Assembly: GCF_900155365.1 (NCBI RefSeq)
Contig: NZ_LT699742.1
Coordinates: 165,974 to 229,973, forward strand
From: Collinsella bouchesdurhonensis
GTDB taxonomy: Bacteria; Actinomycetota; Coriobacteriia; Coriobacteriales; Coriobacteriaceae
Length of the DNA: 64,000 nt
Reading direction: 5' to 3'
Both the position numbers and the translations under genes were made by a program. This document shows positions 17,476 through 25,429 of this stretch, in pieces (position 1 is the stretch's first letter; each line of letters begins with the position of its first letter). The notes under the pieces are model-generated. The model was given only the letters and a program-made list of their open reading frames with translations, was not told the DNA's origin and did no database searches.

Positions 17476-18288
17476 ATGTGGGAGACTGCGCCAAGAGAAA
17501 ATCGAAAGATATCGATTGACGAACGTCGTGCAATGATCGTTGAAGAGGTCAATAGGCGCTCTTCGATTCAGGTTTCGGATATCTGCGAGCAATTTGGCGT
17601 TTCGGAGGTTACCGCGCGCAATGACCTGGCAACGCTGGAGAGCGGTGGTGCGCTTCGCCGCACGCACGGCGGCGCTGTTTCCATCAAGCGCACCATTACG
17701 GTCACCTATCCTGATCAGCGTCTAAATAAGAATGTCGAGGCTAAGCGCGGTGTCGCCGAGCAAGCGGCGCTGTTTGTTAAGGACGGCGATTCGATTCTGG
17801 TCGATACCGGCACTACCACGTTTGAGTTTGTGTGCTGTCTGACCGAGTTCCACAACATCACGATCGTGACGCACGATTTGTCGATTGCCACCTTTGCCGG
17901 CGCGAATCTTCCTAATGCAGAAGTGCTGCTTTTGGGCGGTGTGCTTCGTCGTGATCGTCAGTATGCGACGGGATTCATCACCAACGACATTCTGGATAAG
18001 GTTTATGTCGATAAAGCGTTCCTTGCTACCGATTCCTTCCACCCCGATTACGGCTTCACGGCCGACAACTCGGGCAATGCCGAGGTTAAAACGCTGATGC
18101 TTGAGCATTCGCGCGAGCACTATATGCTTATGGACGCCAGTAAGGTCCGTCGTCCCGATTTTATTCGTTATGCCGGTGTAAACGACTTCGACGCGATTCT
18201 TACCGATTACGATCCGGGCACGGCTCTTGCCAGCAGCATCCGCGACATGGATGCAAAGACCAAGCTCATCACCACTGACGACGACTAA
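17476..18288 (+). CDS. DeoR-family transcriptional regulator
   Basis: The 270-residue protein has a DeoR-type helix-turn-helix at about residues 12-68 (IQVSDICEQFGVSEVTARND, then RRTHGGAV). A DeoRC sensor domain follows, with the phosphosugar-binding pattern DTGTTTFEF. DeoR regulators usually repress sugar-utilisation operons and are released by a phosphorylated sugar. Two ATGs are possible; the one at 17476 is preferred because GGAGG at 17464-17468 stands seven bases upstream. The ATG at 17470 would be only one base away. No sugar operon adjoins it, so the target is unknown. The class II aldolase gene at 29 kb is one candidate within the window, without direct evidence. Confidence 0.87.
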   Translation: MWETAPRENRKISIDERRAMIVEEVNRRSSIQVSDICEQFGVSEVTARNDLATLESGGALRRTHGGAVSIKRTITVTYPDQRLNKNVEAKRGVAEQAALFVKDGDSILVDTGTTTFEFVCCLTEFHNITIVTHDLSIATFAGANLPNAEVLLLGGVLRRDRQYATGFITNDILDKVYVDKAFLATDSFHPDYGFTADNSGNAEVKTLMLEHSREHYMLMDASKVRRPDFIRYAGVNDFDAILTDYDPGTALASSIRDMDAKTKLITTDDD

Positions 18289-18324
18289 TTCGTAGCCGTG
18301 CTTGTGGGGCAACGGGTAGATAAA

Positions 18325-18355
18325 ACGCCCGCCTCTCTTGTCGAGGGGCGGGCGT
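18325..18355. terminator. Bidirectional terminator hairpin between deoR-type and lemA-type genes
   Basis: ACGCCCGCC at 18325-18333 pairs with GGCGGGCGT at 18347-18355, with a further weak extension inside, between two convergent genes. On the minus strand the hairpin is followed by TTTTA. Confidence 0.7.
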
Positions 18356-18381
18356 CGTGCATGTTACATGTGAAACAATGG

Positions 18382-18933
18382 CTAGAACTGAACCTTCGGA
18401 GCCTGACGGGACTCGTTGCTGGCTTCAAAGCCCGTGCGGGGCTTGAACTGGAAGATGCCGGCAAAGATGACGCCGGGGAACGTTTGGATGGCGTTGTTGT
18501 AGTTGAGAACGCAGTCGTTGTAGCCCTGGCGCGCGTAGCTCACCTTGTTCTCGGTGTCCTCAAGCGTGGCCTGCAGGTGTGCGAAGTTGGCGTTTGCCTT
18601 GAGGTCGGGATAGGACTCGGCCACGGCGAAGAGCTGACGCAGGGCGCCGGAAAGAGCGTTATTGGCTTCCATCTTTTTGTCGGGAGAGTCTGCGGAGACG
18701 GTGGCATTGCGGGCGGAGATAACGGCCTCGAGGGTCTCTTTCTCGTGCTTGGCGTAGCCCTTGACCGTCTCGACCAGATTTGCAATCAGATCGCAGCGGC
18801 GCTGGAGTTGCGTGTCGATGTTTTGCCAAGCGTTATCGATGCGATTGCGCAGCGTAACGAGGTTATTGTAGACGCCAACTATCGCGCAAACGATAGCGAT
18901 GACGATGATGATGCCAATGACGACCGGAATCAT
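18382..18933 (-). CDS. LemA family protein
   Basis: The 183-residue protein has one N-terminal transmembrane helix (about 2-22). A long four-helix LemA bundle follows, with VYNNLVTLRNRIDNAWQNID and a conserved RRCDLIANLVETVKGYA. LemA proteins are membrane-anchored with the helical domain facing the cytoplasm or surface. Their biochemical role is unknown. The ATG at 18933 follows ACGGAGC. It appears as a single gene here, without the TPM/YgcG protein often found next to lemA. Confidence 0.9.
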   Translation of the reverse strand: MIPVVIGIIIVIAIVCAIVGVYNNLVTLRNRIDNAWQNIDTQLQRRCDLIANLVETVKGYAKHEKETLEAVISARNATVSADSPDKKMEANNALSGALRQLFAVAESYPDLKANANFAHLQATLEDTENKVSYARQGYNDCVLNYNNAIQTFPGVIFAGIFQFKPRTGFEASNESRQAPKVQF

Positions 18934-19144
18934 GAGTGCTCCGTTTCTGTAATGCGGCACGGCGAGAAGCATACGATATTGCCGCGCATGACACCCACAG
19001 TATACCCGTCGTACAAGTTGAAGCATGCGGCGTTGGCACGTGGCTTTTGTTCGAAAAAGAGGGGACGCTTGCAAAATCAACGACATGCGCAATTTATCTT
19101 ACGTGCATAATGGGACCGTAAGCGTTTTTGAAAGGCTGGATCTT

Positions 19145-19717
19145 ATGGATCTTCGTGTGCAAAAAACCTATCGGGCACTGTTCGCCGCTTTCACCGAATT
19201 GCTCGAAGAGCATCGGTTTGAAGACGTTACCGTTGCGATGCTGTGCGATCGGGCTATGATTCGCCGCACGACGTTCTATAAGCACTTTGCGGATAAAACG
19301 GCCTATTTCTCATTTTATGTCGATAGCCTGTGCTCGAATTTTGTGGAGCGCGTAACACGGGAGCAGGCCGCAAAGGCGGCGTCGGTGGACGAACGCCAGG
19401 CAATCTTCCAGATGCTGATTGACTTTTTCTTGGAGCACGAGAAGCTTATGGATAACGTGCTCACGAGTTCGGTGAGCGCGATGCTCACCTTCAAGATCTG
19501 CGAGACGGTTTCGGGCTTGATACGCAGCCGCTATGCTTCTGAGCTCTCTGCCGGCGAGGATCAACTTGATCTTTTGGACCCCGCCTCCGATTTCATTGCG
19601 GGCGGCATCATGCGTCTGATTCGCATGTGGTGGGCAAGTGACGACCGCCGCGAAAACGAGGACCATTTCGTGCGCGTCTCTAACGTGCTGGTCACGAGGG
19701 TGCTCGAGAATAAATAG
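19145..19717 (+). CDS. TetR-family transcriptional regulator
   Basis: This 190-residue protein has an N-terminal TetR helix-turn-helix (about 8-55: FEDVTVAMLCDRAMIRRTTF, then YKHFADK) and an all-helical effector domain. In Firmicutes and Actinobacteria, similar short TetR proteins control dihydroxyacetone kinase or transport genes. The ATG at 19145 follows GAAAGG at ten bases. Upstream in-frame starts have no ribosome binding site. No regulated neighbour is evident: LemA is divergent and a repeat region with tRNA-Ser follows. Confidence 0.83.
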   Translation: MDLRVQKTYRALFAAFTELLEEHRFEDVTVAMLCDRAMIRRTTFYKHFADKTAYFSFYVDSLCSNFVERVTREQAAKAASVDERQAIFQMLIDFFLEHEKLMDNVLTSSVSAMLTFKICETVSGLIRSRYASELSAGEDQLDLLDPASDFIAGGIMRLIRMWWASDDRRENEDHFVRVSNVLVTRVLENK

Positions 19718-19845
19718 GGGGCGTGTTGGCGAGTGTTTGCTGTGGGGCGAGGTGGCTGTTGGCGAAGGCCGGCGGCCGCTCGGACTGCGTTGTCTGTTGA
19801 GTCAAGAATCAAGATGGAAGGCATGCTTGGGGGACGGGGGATGTC

Positions 19846-19977
19846 TAAATTTTGAGCTGCGCTCAAAATTTACCCGGTCGGCGGCAAGCGCCGACTGCGC
19901 TTCGCTAAAAACGCGCCACCGGCGCGTTTTCTTAACGCTGCGCGCCCTGTCGGGTTCGAATCCCCCTCTCCCCGCCA
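19846..19977. repeat. Hairpin cluster with tRNA 3'-end fragment
   Basis: Three perfect hairpins follow one another. They are TAAATTTTGAGC/complement at 19846-19872, GTCGGCG/complement at 19877-19895, and AAAACGCGCC/complement at 19908-19930, the last followed by a T-run. Then at about 19950-19977 a plus-strand stretch matches the T-arm and CCA end of the minus-strand tRNA-Ser at 25 of 28 positions (core GGGTTCGAATCCCCCTCTC). No full tRNA can be folded here. The rest of 19718-20041 shows no gene. Confidence 0.65.
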
Positions 19978-20041
19978 GCACGTGGTGGTGAGGGGCTTCG
20001 TTGGGCAATTATTCTGTTGTTGGAGATTAAAAATAAATGAA

Positions 20042-20132
20042 TGGCGGAGAGAGGGGGATTCGAACCCCCGGAGCGCTCATCACGCTCAACGGTTTTCAAG
20101 ACCGCCGCATTAAACCGCTCTGCCATCTCTCC
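20042..20132 (-). tRNA. tRNA-Ser (anticodon UGA)
   Basis: The reverse complement gives a class II tRNA: acceptor stem GGAGAGA pairing with TCTCTCC, anticodon loop CTTGAAA with anticodon TGA, a long variable arm as in serine tRNAs, T-arm GGTTCGAATCC, discriminator G and an encoded CCA. Confidence 0.95.
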
Positions 20133-20184
20133 GTAAGGCTTAATGATAGCATCGAATTGGGTGGATATCGGCGAAGGGTTCATA

Positions 20185-21930
20185 ATGGCACAGCGACATG
20201 AAGATGAGCGTTTTATGCGCGTGGCGCTTGATGAGGCTGCACTTGCTGCCCAGGCGGGCGAAGTGCCCATTGGGGCGGCGGTGGTCTTTGAGGGGCGCGT
20301 AATCGCTAGGGCGCATAATCGGCGCGAACTCGACAAAGACCCTTCCGCCCATGCGGAGTTCCTCGCGTTGCTTGAGGCGGCGCGCGTCCTTGGGCGATGG
20401 CGCCTTACGGGTTGTACCGTCTACGTGACACTTGAGCCGTGCCTTATGTGCGCAGGGCTTATGGTCAATTCTCGCATCGATCGTTGCGTCTTTAGCGCGC
20501 CCGATCCCAAGGGCGGCGCCGTGGGGAGCTTGTATGACCTAAGTCGCGACAATCGTCTCAATCATGGCTTTGAAGTGACATCGGGCGTGCTTCAGGATGA
20601 GTGTTCCAAGCTGCTGCAGGGCTTTTTTTCTCAGCTGCGTGACGGCACGCGTGCCAGCGCATTGAGTCGCGAGGAGGCTCCGCTGCCGTGCTGCTGCTCG
20701 AATGCCGATGAGGCACAGCTGGGACCGCGCGTGCTCCTTGCAATCGATTCCTTTAAAGGCTGCGCCACAAGCGCGCAGATTGAAGACTGGGTTGAGGAGG
20801 GCGTTCTCCATGCCGCTCCGGGTGCGCAGGTAGAGAAGATTGCCATAGCCGACGGCGGCGAGGGAACGTGCGAGGCTGCCCATCGTTCTTTTGGCGGTGA
20901 ATTGGTAGAGACTAAGGTCGAGGGCCCCCTGGGTTCTTTGTGCCAGGCTCGCTACCTCTTTGTCGATGATGGGGGCACGACAGGACCGTTTGCTGTGATT
21001 GAGCTGGCCCAGGCAGATGGCATTACGCAATCTTCTTGCACATACGATGCTGCCCTCGACGCCTCTACTTTTGGCGTGGGGCAGTTGATTGTCCACGCTC
21101 TGGACCGTGGCGCAACGTCTCTCTACATCGGTTTAGGGGGGAGCGCCTCTACCGATGGCGGTGCGGGCCTGCTCATGGCTCTTGGAGCGCGCCTGTTCGA
21201 CGAAGCCGGCGGGCAAATTGGCCGCGGGCTTCATGGCCTTGAGAACTTGGCTTCAATCGATCTTTCGCCGGCACTTGAGCGCCTGAGGAATGTCTCGGTA
21301 TCGATATTGAATGACGTGACGAACCCGCTGGTGGGGGCTCGTGGCGCGGCGCGAATCTTTGGGCCGCAGAAAGGCTTATGCGCGCAGGGCGCTCCTGCCG
21401 ATGCCCTCGATCTGGCAGATGCCAATCTGGTCCGCTACGGCAGGCTTCTCACGCAGGCGCGTGATGCGCACGATGGTGGCGCCCTGCAGGTGGGCGAGCC
21501 GGGCGCTCGTCCTCGCTCGCTCATGGCGGTTCCCGGTGCGGGTGCTGCCGGTGGCACAGGCGCCGCGCTTCTCGCGCTGGGCGCGCGCATGTCCTCGGGT
21601 ATCGAGACGATGCTCGACCTTGTTGGGTTTGATGAAGCGGCGGCTCATGCCAATTTGATCATCACCGGAGAGGGCAACCTGGACAACCAGACGGCTGCCG
21701 GGAAGGCTCCTGTCGGCGTGGCCAAGCGAGCTAAAGCGGCAGGAAAGCCTGTAGTCGCGATTGTTGGAGGTAGGGCCAACGACATCGATGAGGTATATCG
21801 CGCCGGTATCGACCTCGTAGTTCCTCTTGTGCCCCGTCCGCTTGCGCTGGAGTGTGCCCTCGACCCTGCTGTTGCTCGCGAGAATGCGCGCATCGCAGGC
21901 GACGCCGCTATTCGCGCTTATCTGTTGTAG
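20185..21930 (+). CDS. tadA: Fusion of tRNA adenosine deaminase (TadA) and glycerate 2-kinase
   Basis: The 581-residue protein joins two enzymes in one frame. Residues 1-155 are TadA, with H56-A-E58 and the zinc motif P-C86-L-M-C89. TadA converts the wobble A34 of tRNA-Arg(ACG) to inosine and is essential in most bacteria. After a linker (about 155-180), residues 181-581 form a GarK/GlxK-type glycerate kinase. It begins with VLLAIDSFKG and contains IADGGEGT, LGGSASTDGGAG and ITGEGNLD, and would phosphorylate D-glycerate. The two activities have no known metabolic link. The ATG at 20185 follows GAAGGG. No frameshift separates the halves. It starts 52 bp from the divergent tRNA-Ser gene. Confidence 0.9.
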   Translation: MAQRHEDERFMRVALDEAALAAQAGEVPIGAAVVFEGRVIARAHNRRELDKDPSAHAEFLALLEAARVLGRWRLTGCTVYVTLEPCLMCAGLMVNSRIDRCVFSAPDPKGGAVGSLYDLSRDNRLNHGFEVTSGVLQDECSKLLQGFFSQLRDGTRASALSREEAPLPCCCSNADEAQLGPRVLLAIDSFKGCATSAQIEDWVEEGVLHAAPGAQVEKIAIADGGEGTCEAAHRSFGGELVETKVEGPLGSLCQARYLFVDDGGTTGPFAVIELAQADGITQSSCTYDAALDASTFGVGQLIVHALDRGATSLYIGLGGSASTDGGAGLLMALGARLFDEAGGQIGRGLHGLENLASIDLSPALERLRNVSVSILNDVTNPLVGARGAARIFGPQKGLCAQGAPADALDLADANLVRYGRLLTQARDAHDGGALQVGEPGARPRSLMAVPGAGAAGGTGAALLALGARMSSGIETMLDLVGFDEAAAHANLIITGEGNLDNQTAAGKAPVGVAKRAKAAGKPVVAIVGGRANDIDEVYRAGIDLVVPLVPRPLALECALDPAVARENARIAGDAAIRAYLL

Positions 21931-22016
21931 CCTGCCTGTCGTCTGCATTTGCGACGGCGCAGCGCGTCCGAGGTGCTACGATGCATGTCATTTGATGAGC
22001 AGAAGAAAGGTTCAGC

Positions 22017-23261
22017 ATGTCTTCTCAGCATGTTACATATGATTTCGATCGCCCGATTGACCGTCGCCACGACGCTTGTAGCTATTCGCAAAAGTGGAGC
22101 TGTGCCGAAGCTCTTGCTCAGCGTCTGGGCGTCAAAGAGATTACCGACAATCATATCGCCCTCTTTACGGCAGATATGGACCTGCGCTGTGCGCAGCCCA
22201 TCCTCGATGCCCTGCACGCTACCGTAGACCATGGCATTTTTGGCTACTCCACCCTTGACGGCTGCAGCGCATACACGGATGCCATTCACGGCTGGTTTGA
22301 GCGCCATGACAGGTGGGACGTTGACTGTGATCTTATGTCGCTCAGCGCGGGCACCGTTAAGGCGCTCGACGTTTGCGTCCAGGCGTTCACAAAGCCTGGC
22401 GATGGGATTATCATTCAGCGTCCGGTCTACCCGCCGTTCATGCATGTTGTCGAGGACAACGACCGCATGATTTTGAACAACCAGCTCATTCGCCATACCG
22501 CCAAGGATCCTGAGGGCGACCTTTACTACTCTATCGATTTCGACAATCTGGAGGAGCTCGCCGCGCGTCCCGAAGCAAAGATGTTTATCCTTTGCAACCC
22601 GCATAATCCGGTCGGCCGCGTGTGGTCTGTCGAAGAACTCGAGCGTATGGCCCAGATCTGCATGAAGCACGATGTGCTGATTGTTGCCGACGAAATTCAT
22701 GGCGACCTAGTGTGCGAGGGCATAACGATGCATCACATGGCGCAGGTGGCGCCTGAGGCTCGCGTGATAACCTGCACGGCGGTGAACAAGACATTCAACC
22801 TTGCCGGCCTTGCCGCAACCAATGTGTTTTTTAGCAATGCACAGGACAAGGCATGTTTTGAGGAGACTCGCGGCTTTGTTGAGCCGAACCCCTTTGCCAT
22901 TAGTGCGGTAATCGCGGCGTACAACGAGGGCGACGACTGGTATGAGCAGGTAAAAGCCTATATCGAGGCCAACTTTGATACCGTGATCGCATACTTTGCC
23001 GACCATCTTCCCGACGTTGGCGTGCGTCGTCCCGAGGGCACCTATATCCTTTGGTTCGATTTTGAGGCCCGCTGCCGCAAGCTTGGTATCGATGGCACCG
23101 AGCTACACCGTCGCATCTACGACGAAGCCCAAGTGCTACTGCAGGATGGAGGCAATTTTGATCCCGACGGTGGCGAGTTCTTCCAGCGCATGTGCGTTCC
23201 CACGCCACGCACCATGTTGCTCGATGCCTGCGAGCGCATTGCGCGCGTGCTTGCGGAGTAA
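22017..23261 (+). CDS. PatB/MalY-type PLP aminotransferase (cystathionine beta-lyase)
   Basis: This 414-residue fold-type I PLP enzyme shows the PatB/MalY pattern: ADMD near the N-terminus, CNPHNPVGRVW, VADEIHGDLV, and the PLP lysine in NKTFNLAGL. Members of this family split cystathionine or cysteine conjugates by beta-elimination, giving pyruvate, ammonia and a thiol, and some also have regulatory roles. The ATG follows AGAAAGG. It is monocistronic as far as can be seen, with 87 bp from the TadA-kinase gene and SRP RNA downstream. The exact substrate cannot be read. Confidence 0.88.
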   Translation: MSSQHVTYDFDRPIDRRHDACSYSQKWSCAEALAQRLGVKEITDNHIALFTADMDLRCAQPILDALHATVDHGIFGYSTLDGCSAYTDAIHGWFERHDRWDVDCDLMSLSAGTVKALDVCVQAFTKPGDGIIIQRPVYPPFMHVVEDNDRMILNNQLIRHTAKDPEGDLYYSIDFDNLEELAARPEAKMFILCNPHNPVGRVWSVEELERMAQICMKHDVLIVADEIHGDLVCEGITMHHMAQVAPEARVITCTAVNKTFNLAGLAATNVFFSNAQDKACFEETRGFVEPNPFAISAVIAAYNEGDDWYEQVKAYIEANFDTVIAYFADHLPDVGVRRPEGTYILWFDFEARCRKLGIDGTELHRRIYDEAQVLLQDGGNFDPDGGEFFQRMCVPTPRTMLLDACERIARVLAE

Positions 23262-23337
23262 CTTTTTCTTCCGTCTCGCGTGCCTCTCGTGAAGATATGG
23301 ACGCGAGGCGGGGGAGCGGCTACTATATAACAACAGC

Positions 23338-23458
23338 GCCGTGCGCGCTCGATGGGTTCGGATGACGATATGTTCCGAATCTGGTCAGGTCCGGGAGGAA
23401 GCAGCCATAAGGAGCCTCTGACGGGCATCCGGATCCATCGAGCGCATACGGCTTTTTT
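23338..23458 (+). ncRNA. ffs: Signal recognition particle RNA (4.5S type)
   Basis: The conserved SRP tetraloop and asymmetric-loop region GGTCAGGTCCGGGAGGAAGC and CAGCCATAAGGAGC is present. The two ends pair (GCCGTGCGCGCTCGATGG with CCATCGAGCGCATACGGC), and a TTTTTT tail follows at 23453. A TATATAA box at 23324-23330 is a likely -10 element. The RNA binds Ffh to target membrane proteins. Confidence 0.95.
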
Positions 23459-23638
23459 CATGCCGAGAGGCCCTTTTTCGCAAGCGGCATAAGGCACATC
23501 TTTCTTTACCGCCGGTTTACCTAATTGTTCTATCATGACCTCGTGAGCCATCGCGCAAGTCCGCAGCGCTGTTGGTGTTCGCTGCTTGCCGCATGTCGGC
23601 GGGCCATGTTGTCGTGAAACGAAAGGGAAGCGCTGCGC

Positions 23639-25429
23639 ATGCTTGAGCTGCTTAGACGTTATTCCGGGCCGTATCGAAAGTACTTTGTCGTTGGCCCTGC
23701 CTGCAAGTTGATCGAAGTCTTGTTCGATCTGTTAACGCCTCTTGTCATCGCCCGCATGATCGATCGCGGCGTGGGCGCGCGCGACGTTCACGTTGTGGTC
23801 ATGTACGGTTTGCTGCTGGTTGCAATGGCTGCCTTGGGTATTCTGTTCACACTTGTATGCCAGAAGATGGCCGCGCTCGCGTCGCAGGGTATGGGAACGG
23901 CGATTCGCGGAGAGCTTTACGAGCATATCAACGAACTCTCCTACGCCGAGCTCGATCGCTTTGGCACGCCCTCGCTCATCACGCGTATTACCAACGACGT
24001 TAACCAAGTGCAGCTTGCCGTGGCCTTGGGCGTGCGCCAGCTGATTCGCTGGCCGTTTTTGGCAATTGGCTCCATGGTCGCAGCGCTGCTTATCGACGTG
24101 AAGCTCGGGGCTATCTTCCTTGTTTCCACGCCGCTCATTGGTATTGTCTTTTGGGTTGTGATGGCGCGTTGCGTGCCGTATTTCAAGCAGATGCAGCAAA
24201 AACTCGACCGCATTGCGCTTATCTGTCGTGAAGGGCTTTCGGGCGCGCGCGTGGTACGAGCTTTTGTACGCGAGGAGCACGAACGCAAGCGCTTTCATGA
24301 GGCTGCTGCCGATCAGGCGCACACGGCGATTGCTGTGGGGCGCCTGTCCTCGACGCTTAACCCCGTGACGTTTTTGGTGATGAACCTGGCTGTTTGCGCC
24401 ATCCTGTGGGCTGGCGGTGTCCAGGTGAACGTGGGAAATCTCTCACAGGGCCAAGTCATCGCCTTCGTAAACTACATGACGCAGACGCTGCTCTCCATCG
24501 TATATGTGGCAAATCTCGTGGTGGTCTTCACCAAAGCGAGCGCTTCGGCTTCCCGCGTCAATGAGGTGCTCCATGCGTGCCCGAGCATTACCGATGCGGG
24601 CAATGAGTTGGTGGAGCTGCCCTGCGCATCCGAGGCGGCGGGCATGCCGGCTCTAGAATTCGATCAGGCGTCATTTGCTTTTGGTGAGGGCGCTGCTGCC
24701 GCCGTGGACGGCGTGACACTTGGCCTGCCGATCGGCGGGACGCTTGGCATTATCGGCGGTACGGGTTCGGGCAAATCGACCATGGTCTCGCTTGTGCCGC
24801 GTCTGTACGACACGACTACGGGCGCTGTGCGCGTAATGGGCAAGGATGTACGCGCATGGCCGCTTGAGCAATTGCGCCATGTGGTGGGCGTTGTTCCGCA
24901 GCGCGCTTCGCTTGTTACGGGAACCATTCGTTCCAATTTGCAGTGGCGCGATGCCAAGGCTTCGGATGAGGGTCTATGGCAGGCGCTCGAGGTAGCGCAG
25001 GCAGCCGAGTTTGTGCGCAAACTGCCCCAAGGGCTCGATAGTCCGGTGGAGGCGGGTGGCAAGAACTTCTCGGGCGGTCAGCGCCAGCGTTTGACCATTG
25101 CTCGCGCCCTTGTGGGCAACCCGCTCATTCTCATCATGGACGATTCCGCTTCGGCGCTTGATTTTAAGACCGATGCTGCCTTGCGCCGTGCGGTGAAGCG
25201 TCGCAGCGAGGAGGGGCGTGCGAGCGGAGGGTTGCCACTCACGACGGTTATCGTTTCGCAGCGCGTTTCCACGGTGCGTGGCGCCGACATGATCTGCGTG
25301 CTGAGTCACGGTGCCGTGGCGGGCTTGGGTACGCACGACGAGCTGTTCGAAACCTGTGAACTCTATCGCGAGATCTGCCTTTCGCAGTTCAAGCACGACG
25401 AATCCGCATCCGTAAAGGGGGTGTGTTAG
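23639..25429 (+). CDS. ABC exporter half-transporter, degenerate-site subunit (pair A)
   Basis: The 596-residue protein has an ABC type-1 six-helix membrane domain (about 1-310) and a C-terminal nucleotide-binding domain. Walker A is GGTGSGKST, the signature is FSGGQ, and Walker B ends MDDSASALD. The catalytic glutamate is thus aspartate, and the H-loop reads SQRVST, with glutamine for histidine. These are hallmarks of the degenerate-site partner in heterodimeric multidrug exporters such as BmrCD or TM287/288. The stop TAG directly abuts the ATG of the partner gene at 25430. The start follows AAAGGGAAG. Substrate unknown; lipid or drug efflux is typical. Confidence 0.92.
   Translation: MLELLRRYSGPYRKYFVVGPACKLIEVLFDLLTPLVIARMIDRGVGARDVHVVVMYGLLLVAMAALGILFTLVCQKMAALASQGMGTAIRGELYEHINELSYAELDRFGTPSLITRITNDVNQVQLAVALGVRQLIRWPFLAIGSMVAALLIDVKLGAIFLVSTPLIGIVFWVVMARCVPYFKQMQQKLDRIALICREGLSGARVVRAFVREEHERKRFHEAAADQAHTAIAVGRLSSTLNPVTFLVMNLAVCAILWAGGVQVNVGNLSQGQVIAFVNYMTQTLLSIVYVANLVVVFTKASASASRVNEVLHACPSITDAGNELVELPCASEAAGMPALEFDQASFAFGEGAAAAVDGVTLGLPIGGTLGIIGGTGSGKSTMVSLVPRLYDTTTGAVRVMGKDVRAWPLEQLRHVVGVVPQRASLVTGTIRSNLQWRDAKASDEGLWQALEVAQAAEFVRKLPQGLDSPVEAGGKNFSGGQRQRLTIARALVGNPLILIMDDSASALDFKTDAALRRAVKRRSEEGRASGGLPLTTVIVSQRVSTVRGADMICVLSHGAVAGLGTHDELFETCELYREICLSQFKHDESASVKGVC

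Noticed and set aside
19718..20041. A second complete tRNA
   Set aside because: Only the T-arm and acceptor 3' end can be aligned; no D-arm or anticodon arm is present upstream.
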